Source of the DNA: Weissella confusa
GTDB lineage: Bacteria > Bacillota > Bacilli > Lactobacillales > Lactobacillaceae
NCBI GenBank assembly: GCA_014332815.1
Contig: JACSZT010000008.1
Location: 120,988 to 184,987, forward strand
DNA: 64,000 nucleotides
Direction of reading: 5' to 3'
Shown here piece by piece: positions 43,375 through 53,475 of this stretch (positions within the stretch are counted from its first letter, which is position 1; each line of letters opens with the position of its first letter). The notes below the pieces were generated by a model. It searched no databases, was not told where the DNA came from, and worked only from the letters and a program-made list of their open reading frames with translations. The position numbers were made by a program, and so were the translations under genes.

Positions 43375-44715
43375 ATGGACAAAGATACGTTGTACTACTT
43401 TATTGGAATTAAGGGCTCAGGTATGAGTGCGCTTGCTTTGATTCTTCACGATCAAGGCCTACAAGTCGCTGGTTCTGACATTGATGAATATACCTTTACG
43501 CAAAAGCCTTTGGCAGCCGCGGGTATTCCAATGTATTCATTCGACGCAGCAAACATTAAGCCAGGTATGACGATTATTCGTGGAAACGCCTTTACTGATG
43601 ATCAAGTGGAAGTTGCCGCAGCTTTGGCAATGGGGGATCAAGTGACGGTTGTGACTTACCCTGACATGGTTGAAAGCCTAATTAAGCAATACACGTCAAT
43701 TGGTGTTGCTGGTGCTCACGGTAAGACATCAACGACCGGTTTGTTGGCTCACGTTTTGGCTGGTATTGCCCCAACATCTTACTTGATTGGTGACGGTACT
43801 GGTAAGGGGGTCCCTGACGCACGCTTCTTCATTTTTGAAGCTGACGAATACCGTCGCCACTTTAAGGACTACACACCGGACTATGCCATTATGACGAACA
43901 TCGACTTCGATCACCCTGATTACTACACAGGTGTTGATGATGTACGTAGCGCTTTCGAAGAATTCGGAAACAATGTTAAGAAGGGGATCTTTGCCTGGGG
44001 TGACGATCCACAACTTCGCCAAATGAAGGTGGATGTACCAGTATACTTCTACGGTACAAACCAAGAAACAGATGACTTCTACGCAACTGATATCAAGCGT
44101 TCAACAACTGGTTCTAGCTTTGATGTGTACTACCATGATGAGTTCTTGGGTAACTTCGAAGTACCTTTGTTCGGACAACACGGTGTGCTAAACTCTTTGG
44201 CCGTCATTGCTGTTGCGTACTTCGAAAAGATTGATGGCGATCTTGTTCGCAAGGAGTTGTTGTCTTTTAAGGGTGTTAAGCGCCGCTTTACTGAGAAGCA
44301 AGTTGGCCCCGTAACCATCATCGATGACTACGCACACCACCCATCAGAAATTACGGCGACATTGGATGCAGCGCGTCAAAAGTACCCAGGTCGTGAGCTG
44401 GTTGCCGTCTTCCAACCGCACACATTCTCACGTACAATCGCGTACCAAGATGATTTTGCTAAGTCACTTGAATTGGCCGACAAGGTTTATTTGACGGAAA
44501 TCTTTGCTTCAGCCCGTGAAGCCGCTGGTGATATTTCATCATCAGACTTGGGTGCTAAGATTTCAAAGTTTGGTGGTATCGTTTCACCAACTAACGTCGC
44601 ACCATTGTTGGATCACGAAGAAGGTGTCTTCATCTTCATGGGTGCTGGTGATTTGCAGAACACAGAGTTTGCATTTGAAAAGATTCTAGCCAACACGCAA
44701 TCAAACCTACAGTAA
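43375..44715 (+). CDS. murC: UDP-N-acetylmuramate--L-alanine ligase
   Basis: Adds L-Ala to UDP-MurNAc, the first stem-peptide step. Seen: [18 protein letters not shown] (UDP-binding N-domain), ATP loop [13 protein letters not shown] (about 114-126), EADEYRRHF, and [12 protein letters not shown] near the C-domain. The start is ATG 43375 (446 residues). ATG 43369 is only 3 nt from the GGA site, and the longer frame from 43279 runs through the previous terminator and the promoter. Confidence 0.95.
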   Translation: MDKDTLYYFIGIKGSGMSALALILHDQGLQVAGSDIDEYTFTQKPLAAAGIPMYSFDAANIKPGMTIIRGNAFTDDQVEVAAALAMGDQVTVVTYPDMVESLIKQYTSIGVAGAHGKTSTTGLLAHVLAGIAPTSYLIGDGTGKGVPDARFFIFEADEYRRHFKDYTPDYAIMTNIDFDHPDYYTGVDDVRSAFEEFGNNVKKGIFAWGDDPQLRQMKVDVPVYFYGTNQETDDFYATDIKRSTTGSSFDVYYHDEFLGNFEVPLFGQHGVLNSLAVIAVAYFEKIDGDLVRKELLSFKGVKRRFTEKQVGPVTIIDDYAHHPSEITATLDAARQKYPGRELVAVFQPHTFSRTIAYQDDFAKSLELADKVYLTEIFASAREAAGDISSSDLGAKISKFGGIVSPTNVAPLLDHEEGVFIFMGAGDLQNTEFAFEKILANTQSNLQ

Positions 44716-44725
44716 AAAACAATGA

Positions 44726-44765
44726 AAAACCTTAACTGAACCATAGAGTTTCGGTTAAGGTTTTT
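44726..44765 (+). terminator. Terminator of murC
   Basis: AAACCTTAACTGA/TCGGTTAAGGTTT stem, T5 tail. A TATAAT at 44768 suggests the next promoter overlaps this region. Confidence 0.9.
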
Positions 44766-44834
44766 GTTATAATATAAGCATTGGGGTAGTTAACCAAAAC
44801 ATTGTCTACGGACAACGAAAGAGGTATTAAAAGT

Positions 44835-45560
44835 ATGGATAATTTTGGATTTGAACAACAAGAGCCACGTCTGGTTAACCCAGATATGCAAGGCTTGAAC
44901 AGTTTCTTTAAGAAGGTTTACACATACATGGCTTTGGCCTTGTTGGTAACGGCGGTTACAGCATACTTGGGTATTACCATGTTTGCGCGCCAAATCGCAA
45001 CGATTTTCAGTAGCCCAATTTCATCAGTCATCATGATTGGGGTTGTGTTCGGTTTCGTTTACTTGTTCGGTAAGCGTGTTTACCAAAACCCAGCCCAAGC
45101 ATTCGGTATGTTGATGGGATTTGCGGTGCTGAACGGTTTGATGTTCACGGTAATCGGTATGGTAACACCAATCGGAACATTGGCAACGGCGTTTTTGACG
45201 ACAGCCTTCTTGTTTGCTGGTATGGCTTTCTACGGTGTGACAACTAAGAAGTCAATGGCATCAATGTCATCTATCTTGTTTGGCTCATTGATTGCGTTGA
45301 TTATCGGTGGGATTATCAACTTGTTCTTCTTTAACAGCATTGTCTACATGTTCTTGTCAGTCGTTGGTGTGATTGTCTTCGCATTGTTTACGGCATACGA
45401 CATGAACCGTTTGAAGGCAATGTACATGCAATTTGCTGGTGATGCAGATATGGAACAAGGTATGGCCGTGTCTGGTGCTTTGTCACTATACATGGACTTC
45501 ATCAACTTGTTCATCTACATGATTCAATTGTTCACTGCATTCGGTGGATCACGCGATTAA
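44835..45560 (+). CDS. Bax inhibitor-1/YccA family membrane protein
   Basis: The 241-residue protein has about seven TM helices after a cytoplasmic start (MDNFGFEQQEPRLVN). Family signs are VYTYMALALLVTAVTAYLG, FTAYDMNRLKAM (the conserved aspartate pair region of BI-1) and the C-terminal LYMDFINLFIYMIQLF. Bacterial BI-1 homologues include the pH-dependent calcium leak BsYetJ; function here is inferred only at family level. Start ATG 44835 follows AGAGG. It is monocistronic between two terminators. Confidence 0.9.
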   Translation: MDNFGFEQQEPRLVNPDMQGLNSFFKKVYTYMALALLVTAVTAYLGITMFARQIATIFSSPISSVIMIGVVFGFVYLFGKRVYQNPAQAFGMLMGFAVLNGLMFTVIGMVTPIGTLATAFLTTAFLFAGMAFYGVTTKKSMASMSSILFGSLIALIIGGIINLFFFNSIVYMFLSVVGVIVFALFTAYDMNRLKAMYMQFAGDADMEQGMAVSGALSLYMDFINLFIYMIQLFTAFGGSRD

Positions 45561-45577
45561 AACCGTTATAAATATTA

Positions 45578-45606
45578 AAGCGTCTCGTTACTTGCGAGGC
45601 GCTTTT
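45578..45606 (+). terminator. Terminator of the BI-1 family gene
   Basis: AAGCGTCTCG/CGAGGCGCTT stem, short T-tail. Confidence 0.88.
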
Positions 45607-45664
45607 CTGTTACACTTAAGATATGACTACGGTGGGTGAAACGTCACCCGGAAATGAGATAAAC

Positions 45665-48379
45665 ATGGCAAAACCAACATTACTATTGATTGATGGTAAC
45701 TCACTGGCTTTTCGTGCGTTTTATGCACTGATTAACCAAGTTGACCGTTTTGTAAATCACGAAGGACTACACACAAACGCTTTGGTAGGCTTCAATAACC
45801 TGTTGGACGGTATTGTTGATCCGTTTAAGCCTGATTTGGCGTTGGTTGCGTGGGATGCCGGTAAGACGACATTCCGTACAGGAAAGTTTGACAACTATAA
45901 GGGGAACCGTGATAAGACACCTCAAGAATTGGTTGAACAATTCGAGCCATTGCGTAAGATGGTTGAATTGCACGGTATCAAGTCTTACGAACTTCCTGGT
46001 TACGAAGCCGACGATATCATCGGGACAACTGCCCGTATGGGAGAATCAGCCGGATATGCGGTGACAATTGTGACGGGAGACCGTGATATGACGCAATTGG
46101 TCACCGACGATGTTTCTGTTTGGGTAACTAAAAAGGGAATTACTGAAATGGACCACTACACACCAGCCATGGTTGCTGAAGTGTATGATGGTTTGACAGC
46201 CGCCCAAATCGTTGAGGTTAAGGGACTTCAAGGTGACACGAGTGACAATTATCCTGGTGTTGCTGGTATCGGTCCTAAGACTGCGATTAAGTTGATGAAG
46301 GAATACCACACCATTCCAGAAATGTATGAGCGCATTGATGAGATGAAGGCCTCTAAGCAAAAGGAAAAGTTGGTCGCTGGTAAGGAAGATGCATTGTTGT
46401 CACGTGACTTGGCCACAATTCGCACGAATGCACCAGTTGATTACACATTGACTGACTTAACTTATCAAGGGCCGGATTATGATGCGATTATTCCGTTTTA
46501 TCAACATCTAGACTTCAAGGCACAACTAGTGAAGCTGGCTAATCAAGGTCACACTATTCCGGCACCGCTACACGATGCGGCTGATGAGAACGGTGATCCT
46601 GTTCACGATATGAGCAATACACCATTGGAAGTTCGTGAGTTAACAGCTACGAATTTGACCCATATTGAACAATTGGGTGATGAGGTCAGCTTTTATCTAG
46701 AGCTTGATGGCGATAATTACCATACAGCCGCACCTGTTGGTTTCGCAATTGGTAATAATGAGCATGGCTACTTTGTCAGCCGCGATATTGAGTTGTTGGT
46801 GCAAGGTACACCTGTCAACAAGTTGTTGCAAGACCCAGCCATTAAAAAGAACGTCTTTAACGCTAAGGAAACCATCGTTGCGTTGCGTCGTCTGGGTGTA
46901 ACGTTCCCAGCAGTTGATTTCGATTTGTTGTTGGTCGCTTACTTGCTAGACACAAACGACAATAATAACGATTTAGGCGCATTAGCCCACGAAAACGGCT
47001 ACTATGCGGTTCGTACTGATGAAGAGGTTTATGGCAAGGGGGCTAAGTTTGCCATTCCTGAAGCTGATGAGGACTTGTTTGAACACCTTGGCCGCAAAGC
47101 AATGGCTATTCAGTACTTGAAGGCGCCGTTGACTAAAAAGTTAGCTGATCATGAGCAAACGAATTTGTACGAAGAAATCGAGTTGCCATTGACCTATGTG
47201 CTAGCTGACATGGAAGCCACGGGTATTACAGTCGATGCCAACACGTTACTTGAAATGCGTAGCAAGTTGACGGAACGTTTGTCAGAACTCGAGCAGACGA
47301 TTTATCAACAAGCAGGTCATGAATTCAATATTCAATCGCCTAAGCAATTAGGGGTGATCTTGTTTGAAGAAATGGGCTACACGCCTATTAAGAAGACGAA
47401 GACTGGTTATTCAACCAGCGTTGAAGTGTTGGAGCAAATGGGCGATGTCCCTCTAGTTGCGTCAATTTTGGAATACCGCCAAATCGCCAAGATTCAATCA
47501 ACCTACGTTGAAGGATTGTTACGTGTGATTCACGGTTCTGATTCAAAGGTCCACACGCGTTACTTGCAAACACTGACGCAGACTGGTCGTTTGTCATCAG
47601 TTGAACCAAACTTGCAAAACATTCCGGTGCGTATTGAAGAAGGTCGTCGTATTCGTAAGGCCTTCATTCCGCGTCAAGATGACTGGATGATTTTTAGTGC
47701 CGACTATTCACAGATTGAATTGCGTGTTTTGGCCCACATCACAGGCGATAAGCACTTGCAAGAAGCGTTTATTAACGGTGAAGATATTCACGCAGCCACG
47801 GCTCGTCGTATCTTTGGCCTAGCGCCTGAGGAAACGGTTGATGGCAACATTCGTCGTCAAGCGAAAGCCGTGAATTTCGGGATTGTTTATGGTATTTCTG
47901 ACTTCGGTTTGGCTAAGAACATTGGTGTGTCACGAAAGCAAGCTAAGCAAATCATTGACACATACTTTGAGCAATACCCAGGTGTTAAGCAATGGTCAGA
48001 AGACATTATTGCATCAGCACGCGAAAAGGGCTATGTTGAAACGATTGCTCACCGCCGCCGTTACTTGCCTGATATTAAGGCGAAAAACTTTAACGCTCGC
48101 AGCTTTGCGGAACGTACGGCGATGAATTCACCAATTCAGGGTTCAGCCGCCGACATTATCAAGATTGCAATGATTAACATGCAGCAAGCCATTACTGATG
48201 CCGGGTTGCAAGCTAAGATGTTGCTTCAGGTGCACGACGAATTGATCTTCGAGGCTCCGGCAAGCGAAATTGAAGCATTGCATGAGCTTGTGCCACGCAT
48301 CATGGATTCTGCTGTTAAGTTGGATGTCCCACTATCAGTTGCTAGTCACGAAGGTAAGAGCTGGTACGACGCTAAGTAA
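45665..48379 (+). CDS. polA: DNA polymerase I
   Basis: Repair and Okazaki-fragment polymerase of 904 residues (ATG 45665; the longer frame lacks family sequence). The 5'-3' exonuclease/flap domain (about 1-290) has LLLIDGNSLAFRAFYAL, YEADDIIGT and GDTSDNYPGVAGIG. The 3'-5' exonuclease domain is degenerate: the position of the FDTET motif reads FYLELDGDN, so proofreading is probably absent, as in Bacillus Pol I. The polymerase domain has SADYSQIELRVLAH (motif A), RRQAKAVNFGIVYG (motif B) and VHDELIFEAP (motif C). It heads the polA, mutM, coaE, dnaB, dnaI region. Confidence 0.96.
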   Translation: MAKPTLLLIDGNSLAFRAFYALINQVDRFVNHEGLHTNALVGFNNLLDGIVDPFKPDLALVAWDAGKTTFRTGKFDNYKGNRDKTPQELVEQFEPLRKMVELHGIKSYELPGYEADDIIGTTARMGESAGYAVTIVTGDRDMTQLVTDDVSVWVTKKGITEMDHYTPAMVAEVYDGLTAAQIVEVKGLQGDTSDNYPGVAGIGPKTAIKLMKEYHTIPEMYERIDEMKASKQKEKLVAGKEDALLSRDLATIRTNAPVDYTLTDLTYQGPDYDAIIPFYQHLDFKAQLVKLANQGHTIPAPLHDAADENGDPVHDMSNTPLEVRELTATNLTHIEQLGDEVSFYLELDGDNYHTAAPVGFAIGNNEHGYFVSRDIELLVQGTPVNKLLQDPAIKKNVFNAKETIVALRRLGVTFPAVDFDLLLVAYLLDTNDNNNDLGALAHENGYYAVRTDEEVYGKGAKFAIPEADEDLFEHLGRKAMAIQYLKAPLTKKLADHEQTNLYEEIELPLTYVLADMEATGITVDANTLLEMRSKLTERLSELEQTIYQQAGHEFNIQSPKQLGVILFEEMGYTPIKKTKTGYSTSVEVLEQMGDVPLVASILEYRQIAKIQSTYVEGLLRVIHGSDSKVHTRYLQTLTQTGRLSSVEPNLQNIPVRIEEGRRIRKAFIPRQDDWMIFSADYSQIELRVLAHITGDKHLQEAFINGEDIHAATARRIFGLAPEETVDGNIRRQAKAVNFGIVYGISDFGLAKNIGVSRKQAKQIIDTYFEQYPGVKQWSEDIIASAREKGYVETIAHRRRYLPDIKAKNFNARSFAERTAMNSPIQGSAADIIKIAMINMQQAITDAGLQAKMLLQVHDELIFEAPASEIEALHELVPRIMDSAVKLDVPLSVASHEGKSWYDAK

Positions 48380-48390
48380 TAGATATTTTG

Positions 48391-48425
48391 AAGACTCGAC
48401 AATTCATTTGCCGAGTCTTTTTATA
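48391..48425 (+). terminator. Terminator of polA
   Basis: AAGACTCGACAA/TTGCCGAGTCTT stem, T5 tail. Confidence 0.9.
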
Positions 48426-48568
48426 TACGTTACCTGTTTTTTACCTAAAAATTTATGTTGCTGAGATTACATTTTTTGTCTAACCGTCACCTGTTAAAAA
48501 TGGTAAACTAAATAAGATAAATGACACATGACCGTGGATGAAATACACGGTCGGAAAGGCGGTTAATC

Positions 48569-49402
48569 ATGCCAGAAGGACCAGAAGTTGAGACAGTTCG
48601 TCGTGGTCTGACACGACTAGTAGTAGGACGTAAAGTACTCGGTACAGAGGTGCGCTGGGAAAAGACAATCAGCGGCATGGCACCAGAAGAATTTGATGCT
48701 GAATTAGTTGGCCGAACAATTGAAAAAGTGGATCGACGCGGTAAATATTTGCTATTCCGATTCTCTGGTGGCTTAACCATGGTGTCACACTTACGCATGG
48801 AAGGGGCTTATTACACTGTTCCAGCGGGTACTGAACCTGGTAGGCATGACCTGGTCACATTCCATCTTGATGAGGGCATTGACCTGTTTTACCGTGATAC
48901 ACGCAAATTTGGTCGCATGAACCTGGTTCCAGATGCTGACGCATTACAGGTCGCTGGACTGGCAAAAATTGGTCCAGAGCCAACTGAAAAGGATTTGTCG
49001 TTGGCTTATATGGTAAGTGAGTTCGGTAAGTCACGGATGCACGTCAAGCCGTTTTTGCTTGATCAAAGCCACATTGCTGGTTTAGGCAATATTTATGTCG
49101 ATGAGACACTATGGCAATCACAAATTCACCCGTTAACAGCGGCTAACAAGCTAACTGAGGATGAACTGGCACGTTTGCGTGAGAATATCATTCATGAAAT
49201 CACCCGCGCGACTGAACACCACGGCACCACTGTGCACAGCTTTACAACAGCGTTTGGTGAAGCAGGGGAATTCCAAAACGAGTTACAAGTATATGGTCGC
49301 GTTGGTGAACCGTGTCTGCGTTGTGGACACCCACTTGAGAAGATGAAAGTTGCACAACGTGGGACAACTTATTGCCCTGTTTGCCAAGTAGTAAAGGATT
49401 AA
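48569..49402 (+). CDS. mutM: Formamidopyrimidine-DNA glycosylase
   Basis: Removes 8-oxoguanine and formamidopyrimidines. The mature N-terminus PEGPEVETVRRGL provides catalytic Pro1 (after Met removal) and Glu. GLGNIYVDETLWQSQIHP is the H2TH region. The zinc finger CLRCGHPLEK...TTYCPVCQ closes the 277-residue protein. RBS AAAGGCGG precedes ATG. coaE follows after 4 nt. Confidence 0.96.
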   Translation: MPEGPEVETVRRGLTRLVVGRKVLGTEVRWEKTISGMAPEEFDAELVGRTIEKVDRRGKYLLFRFSGGLTMVSHLRMEGAYYTVPAGTEPGRHDLVTFHLDEGIDLFYRDTRKFGRMNLVPDADALQVAGLAKIGPEPTEKDLSLAYMVSEFGKSRMHVKPFLLDQSHIAGLGNIYVDETLWQSQIHPLTAANKLTEDELARLRENIIHEITRATEHHGTTVHSFTTAFGEAGEFQNELQVYGRVGEPCLRCGHPLEKMKVAQRGTTYCPVCQVVKD

Positions 49403-49406
49403 AAAC

Positions 49407-50000
49407 ATGTTTAAATTGGGATTAACTGGTGGCATTGCGACCGGTAAGTCAACTGTATCCAACCACTTTAAAGAACTAGGTATTCCGGTACTAGATGCGG
49501 ATGTCATTGCGCGGGAAGTTGTCGAACCTGGACAACCCGCACTAATGGATATTGTGGCTGAGTTCGGTGAAGAGATGTTGCAACCAGATGGCACGCTGAA
49601 TCGCAAAGCATTAGGCTCTGTTGTCTTTGGTAACCCAGCGAAATTAGCGAAACTAAATCAATTTACGCATCCGCGTGTCCAAGCAAGCATGCGAGCACAG
49701 GCTGACGCATACGCAGCAGCAGGTGTACCACTCATTGTGTTGGACATTCCATTGTTATTGGAAGGGAGGAATGCAGCCGGCGCAGATGCAGTCATGGTTG
49801 TAACGGTTCCGGCTGATGTCCAACAGGAACGACTAATGGCTCGTAACCAATTATCAACCGATGAGGCTCGCAAACGCATGAATTCGCAAATGCCAATGGC
49901 AGAGAAAGAAAAGTTAGCTGACTATGTCATCGACAATTCAGGCACTATTGCTGAAACTTATGCGCAAGTTGATGCTGTTTTAGCAGCATTACCACACTAA
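49407..50000 (+). CDS. coaE: Dephospho-CoA kinase
   Basis: Last step of CoA synthesis. P-loop LGLTGGIATGKSTVSNHF (about 4-21), VLDADVIAREVVEPG and LDIPLLLEGR are family signatures. Length 197. It is 4 nt after mutM. In many lactobacilli nrdR lies between coaE and dnaB; here dnaB follows after 18 nt. Confidence 0.95.
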   Translation: MFKLGLTGGIATGKSTVSNHFKELGIPVLDADVIAREVVEPGQPALMDIVAEFGEEMLQPDGTLNRKALGSVVFGNPAKLAKLNQFTHPRVQASMRAQADAYAAAGVPLIVLDIPLLLEGRNAAGADAVMVVTVPADVQQERLMARNQLSTDEARKRMNSQMPMAEKEKLADYVIDNSGTIAETYAQVDAVLAALPH

Positions 50001-50018
50001 ATTAACAAGGAGGCCGAC

Positions 50019-51374
50019 ATGGCTGAGTTTTCAATTCGTCAGCATTATCGGCTGATGTATGATGAACCAATTGACCTTGGCGCTGTACAATCGCTAACCA
50101 AGGTTTACTTGCCAATTATTGGGCGTGATGCGTTTACACTTTATTTAGCCTGGGCAATGATGGGCGAAACGCCAGATGCTCAGAATCTGCACGTTGATTT
50201 GCTTGATCAATTAGCAATTAGCCAACACGACTTTTTGTCAGCTCGTCAGAACCTGGAAGGAATGGGCCTAATTAAGACCTATCGCCAAGACACAAGTTTC
50301 GGGTCACAATGGGTTTATCGGCTATTTCCACCAATGACCATGAAGGCCTTTTTGGCTGATACCATGTTATCAAGTTTACTTGCGCATTATTTGGGTGATG
50401 AACTGTTCCAACAATTGGTTGATGACATTAAGCCAAAGGACGCGACAATTCCGGGTGTGAATGTTTCAACAACCTTCTTTGACATGATGGGTAATGTGTC
50501 ATTTGAAAAGTTGCCGGAAGCACCCTTAAACAACGACGACACGAAGAGCGACTTACAAAAGCAACTGCATCAATCGGCCAAATCCGTTGACGTGTCACTT
50601 TTGACTGACATGCTACGCACATTTGGTGTGTCTGCGTCGGCCGTTCGCAAGCATGAGGCGGACTTGACGATTGTTAAAAATTTGTATGGCTTAGGGGATG
50701 TTGATTTGGTACGCGTTATTCAGGCGACGATTACGCCTGACAACGGCATTGATATGGATGCGATTCGCACAATGCTTAAAAAGAGCTATCAATCTGACCA
50801 ACGTCACCATACTGAATTGGCGACCTCAAAGCCAGACGAAGCAACGCAGGCGACGCCGGATACGAACGTCAAGAGTCCAGCTGAAGCGATTATTCAATCT
50901 GCTAAGAATACCGCACCACTTGTATTCTTAAAAAACTTGCGCGAAGTGAGTGGTGGCTTTGTGACCGATGCTGAAGTCAAGGCGTTGGAAGACATTGCAC
51001 AATTAGACAAAGTAGCACCGGAAGTCTTGAATGTGATGCTTTACGAATTGACAGTTGTTGAAAAGAAGGCAACCCTGAATAAAGCGTTGCTACAAACAAT
51101 TGTTAACGATTGGGCACAAGCAAAGGTCACCACTGCCGTCGGAGCACTTGAGTACTTGCAACGCCGTGCGAAGTCACGCCAAACCAAGCAAGAAAAGCAA
51201 GTTGCGAGTCGATCAAACGGTCGTCAATGGCAACGTCCAGCGCAGGTTAAAGAAACGCGACCTGATTGGGAAAACCAAACAGCTTCAACTGTTTCTGAAG
51301 AGGCTGCTCAGGCCGCTAAGGATCAACTGGCGCAACTCCGCGCTCGTCGACAACAGACTAACAAGGAGAATTAA
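50019..51374 (+). CDS. dnaB: Replication initiation and membrane attachment protein DnaB
   Basis: Firmicutes-type DnaB (helicase co-loader, not the helicase), 451 residues. The N-terminal winged-helix domain begins FSIRQHYRLMYDEPIDLG, and two C-terminal DDBH2-type domains (PF07261) lie at about 300-385 (SPAEAIIQSAKNTAPLVFLKN and LNVMLYELTV). The basic, Gln-rich tail binds DNA. RBS AAGGAGG. It is directly upstream of dnaI, its partner in loading DnaC helicase at oriC. Confidence 0.92.
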   Translation: MAEFSIRQHYRLMYDEPIDLGAVQSLTKVYLPIIGRDAFTLYLAWAMMGETPDAQNLHVDLLDQLAISQHDFLSARQNLEGMGLIKTYRQDTSFGSQWVYRLFPPMTMKAFLADTMLSSLLAHYLGDELFQQLVDDIKPKDATIPGVNVSTTFFDMMGNVSFEKLPEAPLNNDDTKSDLQKQLHQSAKSVDVSLLTDMLRTFGVSASAVRKHEADLTIVKNLYGLGDVDLVRVIQATITPDNGIDMDAIRTMLKKSYQSDQRHHTELATSKPDEATQATPDTNVKSPAEAIIQSAKNTAPLVFLKNLREVSGGFVTDAEVKALEDIAQLDKVAPEVLNVMLYELTVVEKKATLNKALLQTIVNDWAQAKVTTAVGALEYLQRRAKSRQTKQEKQVASRSNGRQWQRPAQVKETRPDWENQTASTVSEEAAQAAKDQLAQLRARRQQTNKEN

Positions 51375-51376
51375 CA

Positions 51377-52357
51377 ATGGCTGATGAAACATTTCATCTG
51401 AATCGTCAAACTGATTCGGATAACCCTATGGATGTTGGGCAAGCGCTCGATCAATTCATGAACAAAAAGAACTTACACGCCCGTTACGCGGCGATTCAAA
51501 AAGAGGTTTTTGCCGAGCCTGGTATCAAAGCCTTTTTTGAGCAAAACAAGGACGTTTTGACACGTGACATTGTGAACCGTGACTTTGCCGTCTTGTACGA
51601 ATTCTACACACAAGTTAAGAACGCAGCAGCTGGGAAGCCGGTTGTGCACCGTGGCTATAAGCCAATGCTTGAAGTGACTGAAAATCGTATTGTGATTGTT
51701 TACCAACCTGACGAAGAAACGCTGGCTGCGCAACGTTTGCAAATGCAAGCAAATTTGGTGCAATCAATTGGGATGCCAAAGCTCATTGAACGGGCACGTT
51801 TGGACGACTTTTCTGAGGATGATGGTGATCGATTAGCTGCATTAACGGCAGTTATCAATTTTGTCAGTGCTTATATCGCTGACCCAAAGGCTTATCACCG
51901 TGGCTTATATATTCACGGGTCATACGGTATCGGTAAGACCCACTTGATGGGCGCCATGGCTAACGAACTAGCCCAAGAAGGCATTCCAGTGACGTTGGTG
52001 CACTTCCCAAGCTTTGCTGTTGAAATGCGTGGGTCAATTGATTCAAAGGAAAATCCACAAGATAAGATTAATGCCATTAAGCGTGTGCCAATTTTGGTGC
52101 TTGATGATATTGGGGCAGAATCGATTACTGCTTGGATTCGTGATGATATTTTGGGCGTTATGCTTGAATATCGTATGCAGAATGAGCTACCAACCTTCTT
52201 CACATCGAACTTCTCAATGGACCAGCTAGAAAAAGAACATTTCACAGTTACCAAGAGTGGTGCAGAGCCTGTTAAGGCAGAACGTTTGATGCAACGCATT
52301 CATTTCTTGGCCAAAGAAATTCAAATGGCTGGCGACAATCGTCGGGTATTTGATTAA
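51377..52357 (+). CDS. dnaI: Helicase loader DnaI
   Basis: AAA+ loader of 326 residues. The N-terminal helicase-binding domain (about 1-130) is followed by Walker A GSYGIGKTHLMGAMA (about 178), Walker B VPILVLDDIGAES and sensor FFTSNFSM. RBS AAGGAG precedes ATG 51377, 2 nt after dnaB. The stop overlaps the next gene (TAATG), coupling it to the YibE/F-type gene. Confidence 0.94.
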   Translation: MADETFHLNRQTDSDNPMDVGQALDQFMNKKNLHARYAAIQKEVFAEPGIKAFFEQNKDVLTRDIVNRDFAVLYEFYTQVKNAAAGKPVVHRGYKPMLEVTENRIVIVYQPDEETLAAQRLQMQANLVQSIGMPKLIERARLDDFSEDDGDRLAALTAVINFVSAYIADPKAYHRGLYIHGSYGIGKTHLMGAMANELAQEGIPVTLVHFPSFAVEMRGSIDSKENPQDKINAIKRVPILVLDDIGAESITAWIRDDILGVMLEYRMQNELPTFFTSNFSMDQLEKEHFTVTKSGAEPVKAERLMQRIHFLAKEIQMAGDNRRVFD

Positions 52358-53475
52358 TGAAGCAGTATGTTGAGAAGAAACAGTGGTGGCCTTGGCTTGT
52401 ATTAATTTTGCTTATTCTGACAAGTATGGTTGTTTTGCGTCACAACGCTAGCTGGTATCGTACGCCGCTGGGCCAAGTGACGCAGGTCAAGGTGCTACAA
52501 ACCAACCGATTAACAGACCAATACAACAATGACGTTAAACAGACCACCCAGTCTTTACGCGTAAAGTTGTTGAATACCAATCAAGCCGGTAAAACCATCA
52601 CAGTGAAGAATACATCGGACGCCGCAATGGCGATTGAACAACCATTTAAAGTTGGTAATCAAATTTTCTTAAATCGCGCTGACCATCAAACTTGGACGGT
52701 CCAGACCATGAAACGTGATACCGTTTGGGTACCGATTATGATTGCAGTACTTGGTATTTTGATTATTTCAATGGGTCACGCCGGTCGCCTAACCGTGATT
52801 TCCCTGGCTGTTAATGTGGTGCTCTTTATTGGGACGGTGTCATTGGATTTACATACGACTAATGGCAATATCCTTGGCTTGTTCATGTTATTTAGTGTGC
52901 TAGCATCGGCAATTACGCTGGGGTTAGTTATGGGGTTCCGTCAACGCCAGACCTGGGTCGTGTTCGCCACTGTTTTGACAGCAACTGCATTGGCGATGAT
53001 CATTGCGTCGATTGTCTTTAAGATGACCAATAATCATGGTTTGCACTTTGAACTGATGTCGTTTATTACGCAGCTACCGCAGCCGTTGTTTATGGCAATG
53101 ACCTTAGTTGGTGTTTTGGGCGCCGTTATGGATGAAGCAACCGATATGATTGCGACGTTGTTTAGCCTAGAGCGTGAACGTCCCAATATCACAATTCGTG
53201 AAATCATCCAGTCCGGCCGCCACGTAGGCCAAGAAATTTTCGGCGCTTTGAGCAATACGCTGTTCTTAATTTTCATTGCTGAACAGATTCCAATGGCTGT
53301 CTTGTATTTGCGCAATGGTAACGATTGGGGCTTCACGTACATGATGAATATGTCACTGGGGCTGTTGCAAACGTTGATTAGTGCCATTGGGATTGTCTTA
53401 ACGGTGCCTGCCGGGATTATGTGGGTATTGCTAGTTCGTAGGTTCACCCGAATTAAGACGGAGGTGCCAAGATGA
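52357..53475 (+). CDS. YibE/F-family membrane protein, first of a pair
   Basis: The 372-residue protein has an N-terminal TM anchor (about 13-28), an extracytoplasmic domain (about 30-120) and a set of about seven TM helices. The YibE/F core contains VLGAVMDEATDMIATLFSLE and GRHVGQEIFGALSNTLFL. Function unknown. It overlaps dnaI by one base at ATG and the next YibE/F gene by four bases (ATGA), so all are co-translated. Confidence 0.85.
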   Translation: MKQYVEKKQWWPWLVLILLILTSMVVLRHNASWYRTPLGQVTQVKVLQTNRLTDQYNNDVKQTTQSLRVKLLNTNQAGKTITVKNTSDAAMAIEQPFKVGNQIFLNRADHQTWTVQTMKRDTVWVPIMIAVLGILIISMGHAGRLTVISLAVNVVLFIGTVSLDLHTTNGNILGLFMLFSVLASAITLGLVMGFRQRQTWVVFATVLTATALAMIIASIVFKMTNNHGLHFELMSFITQLPQPLFMAMTLVGVLGAVMDEATDMIATLFSLERERPNITIREIIQSGRHVGQEIFGALSNTLFLIFIAEQIPMAVLYLRNGNDWGFTYMMNMSLGLLQTLISAIGIVLTVPAGIMWVLLVRRFTRIKTEVPR

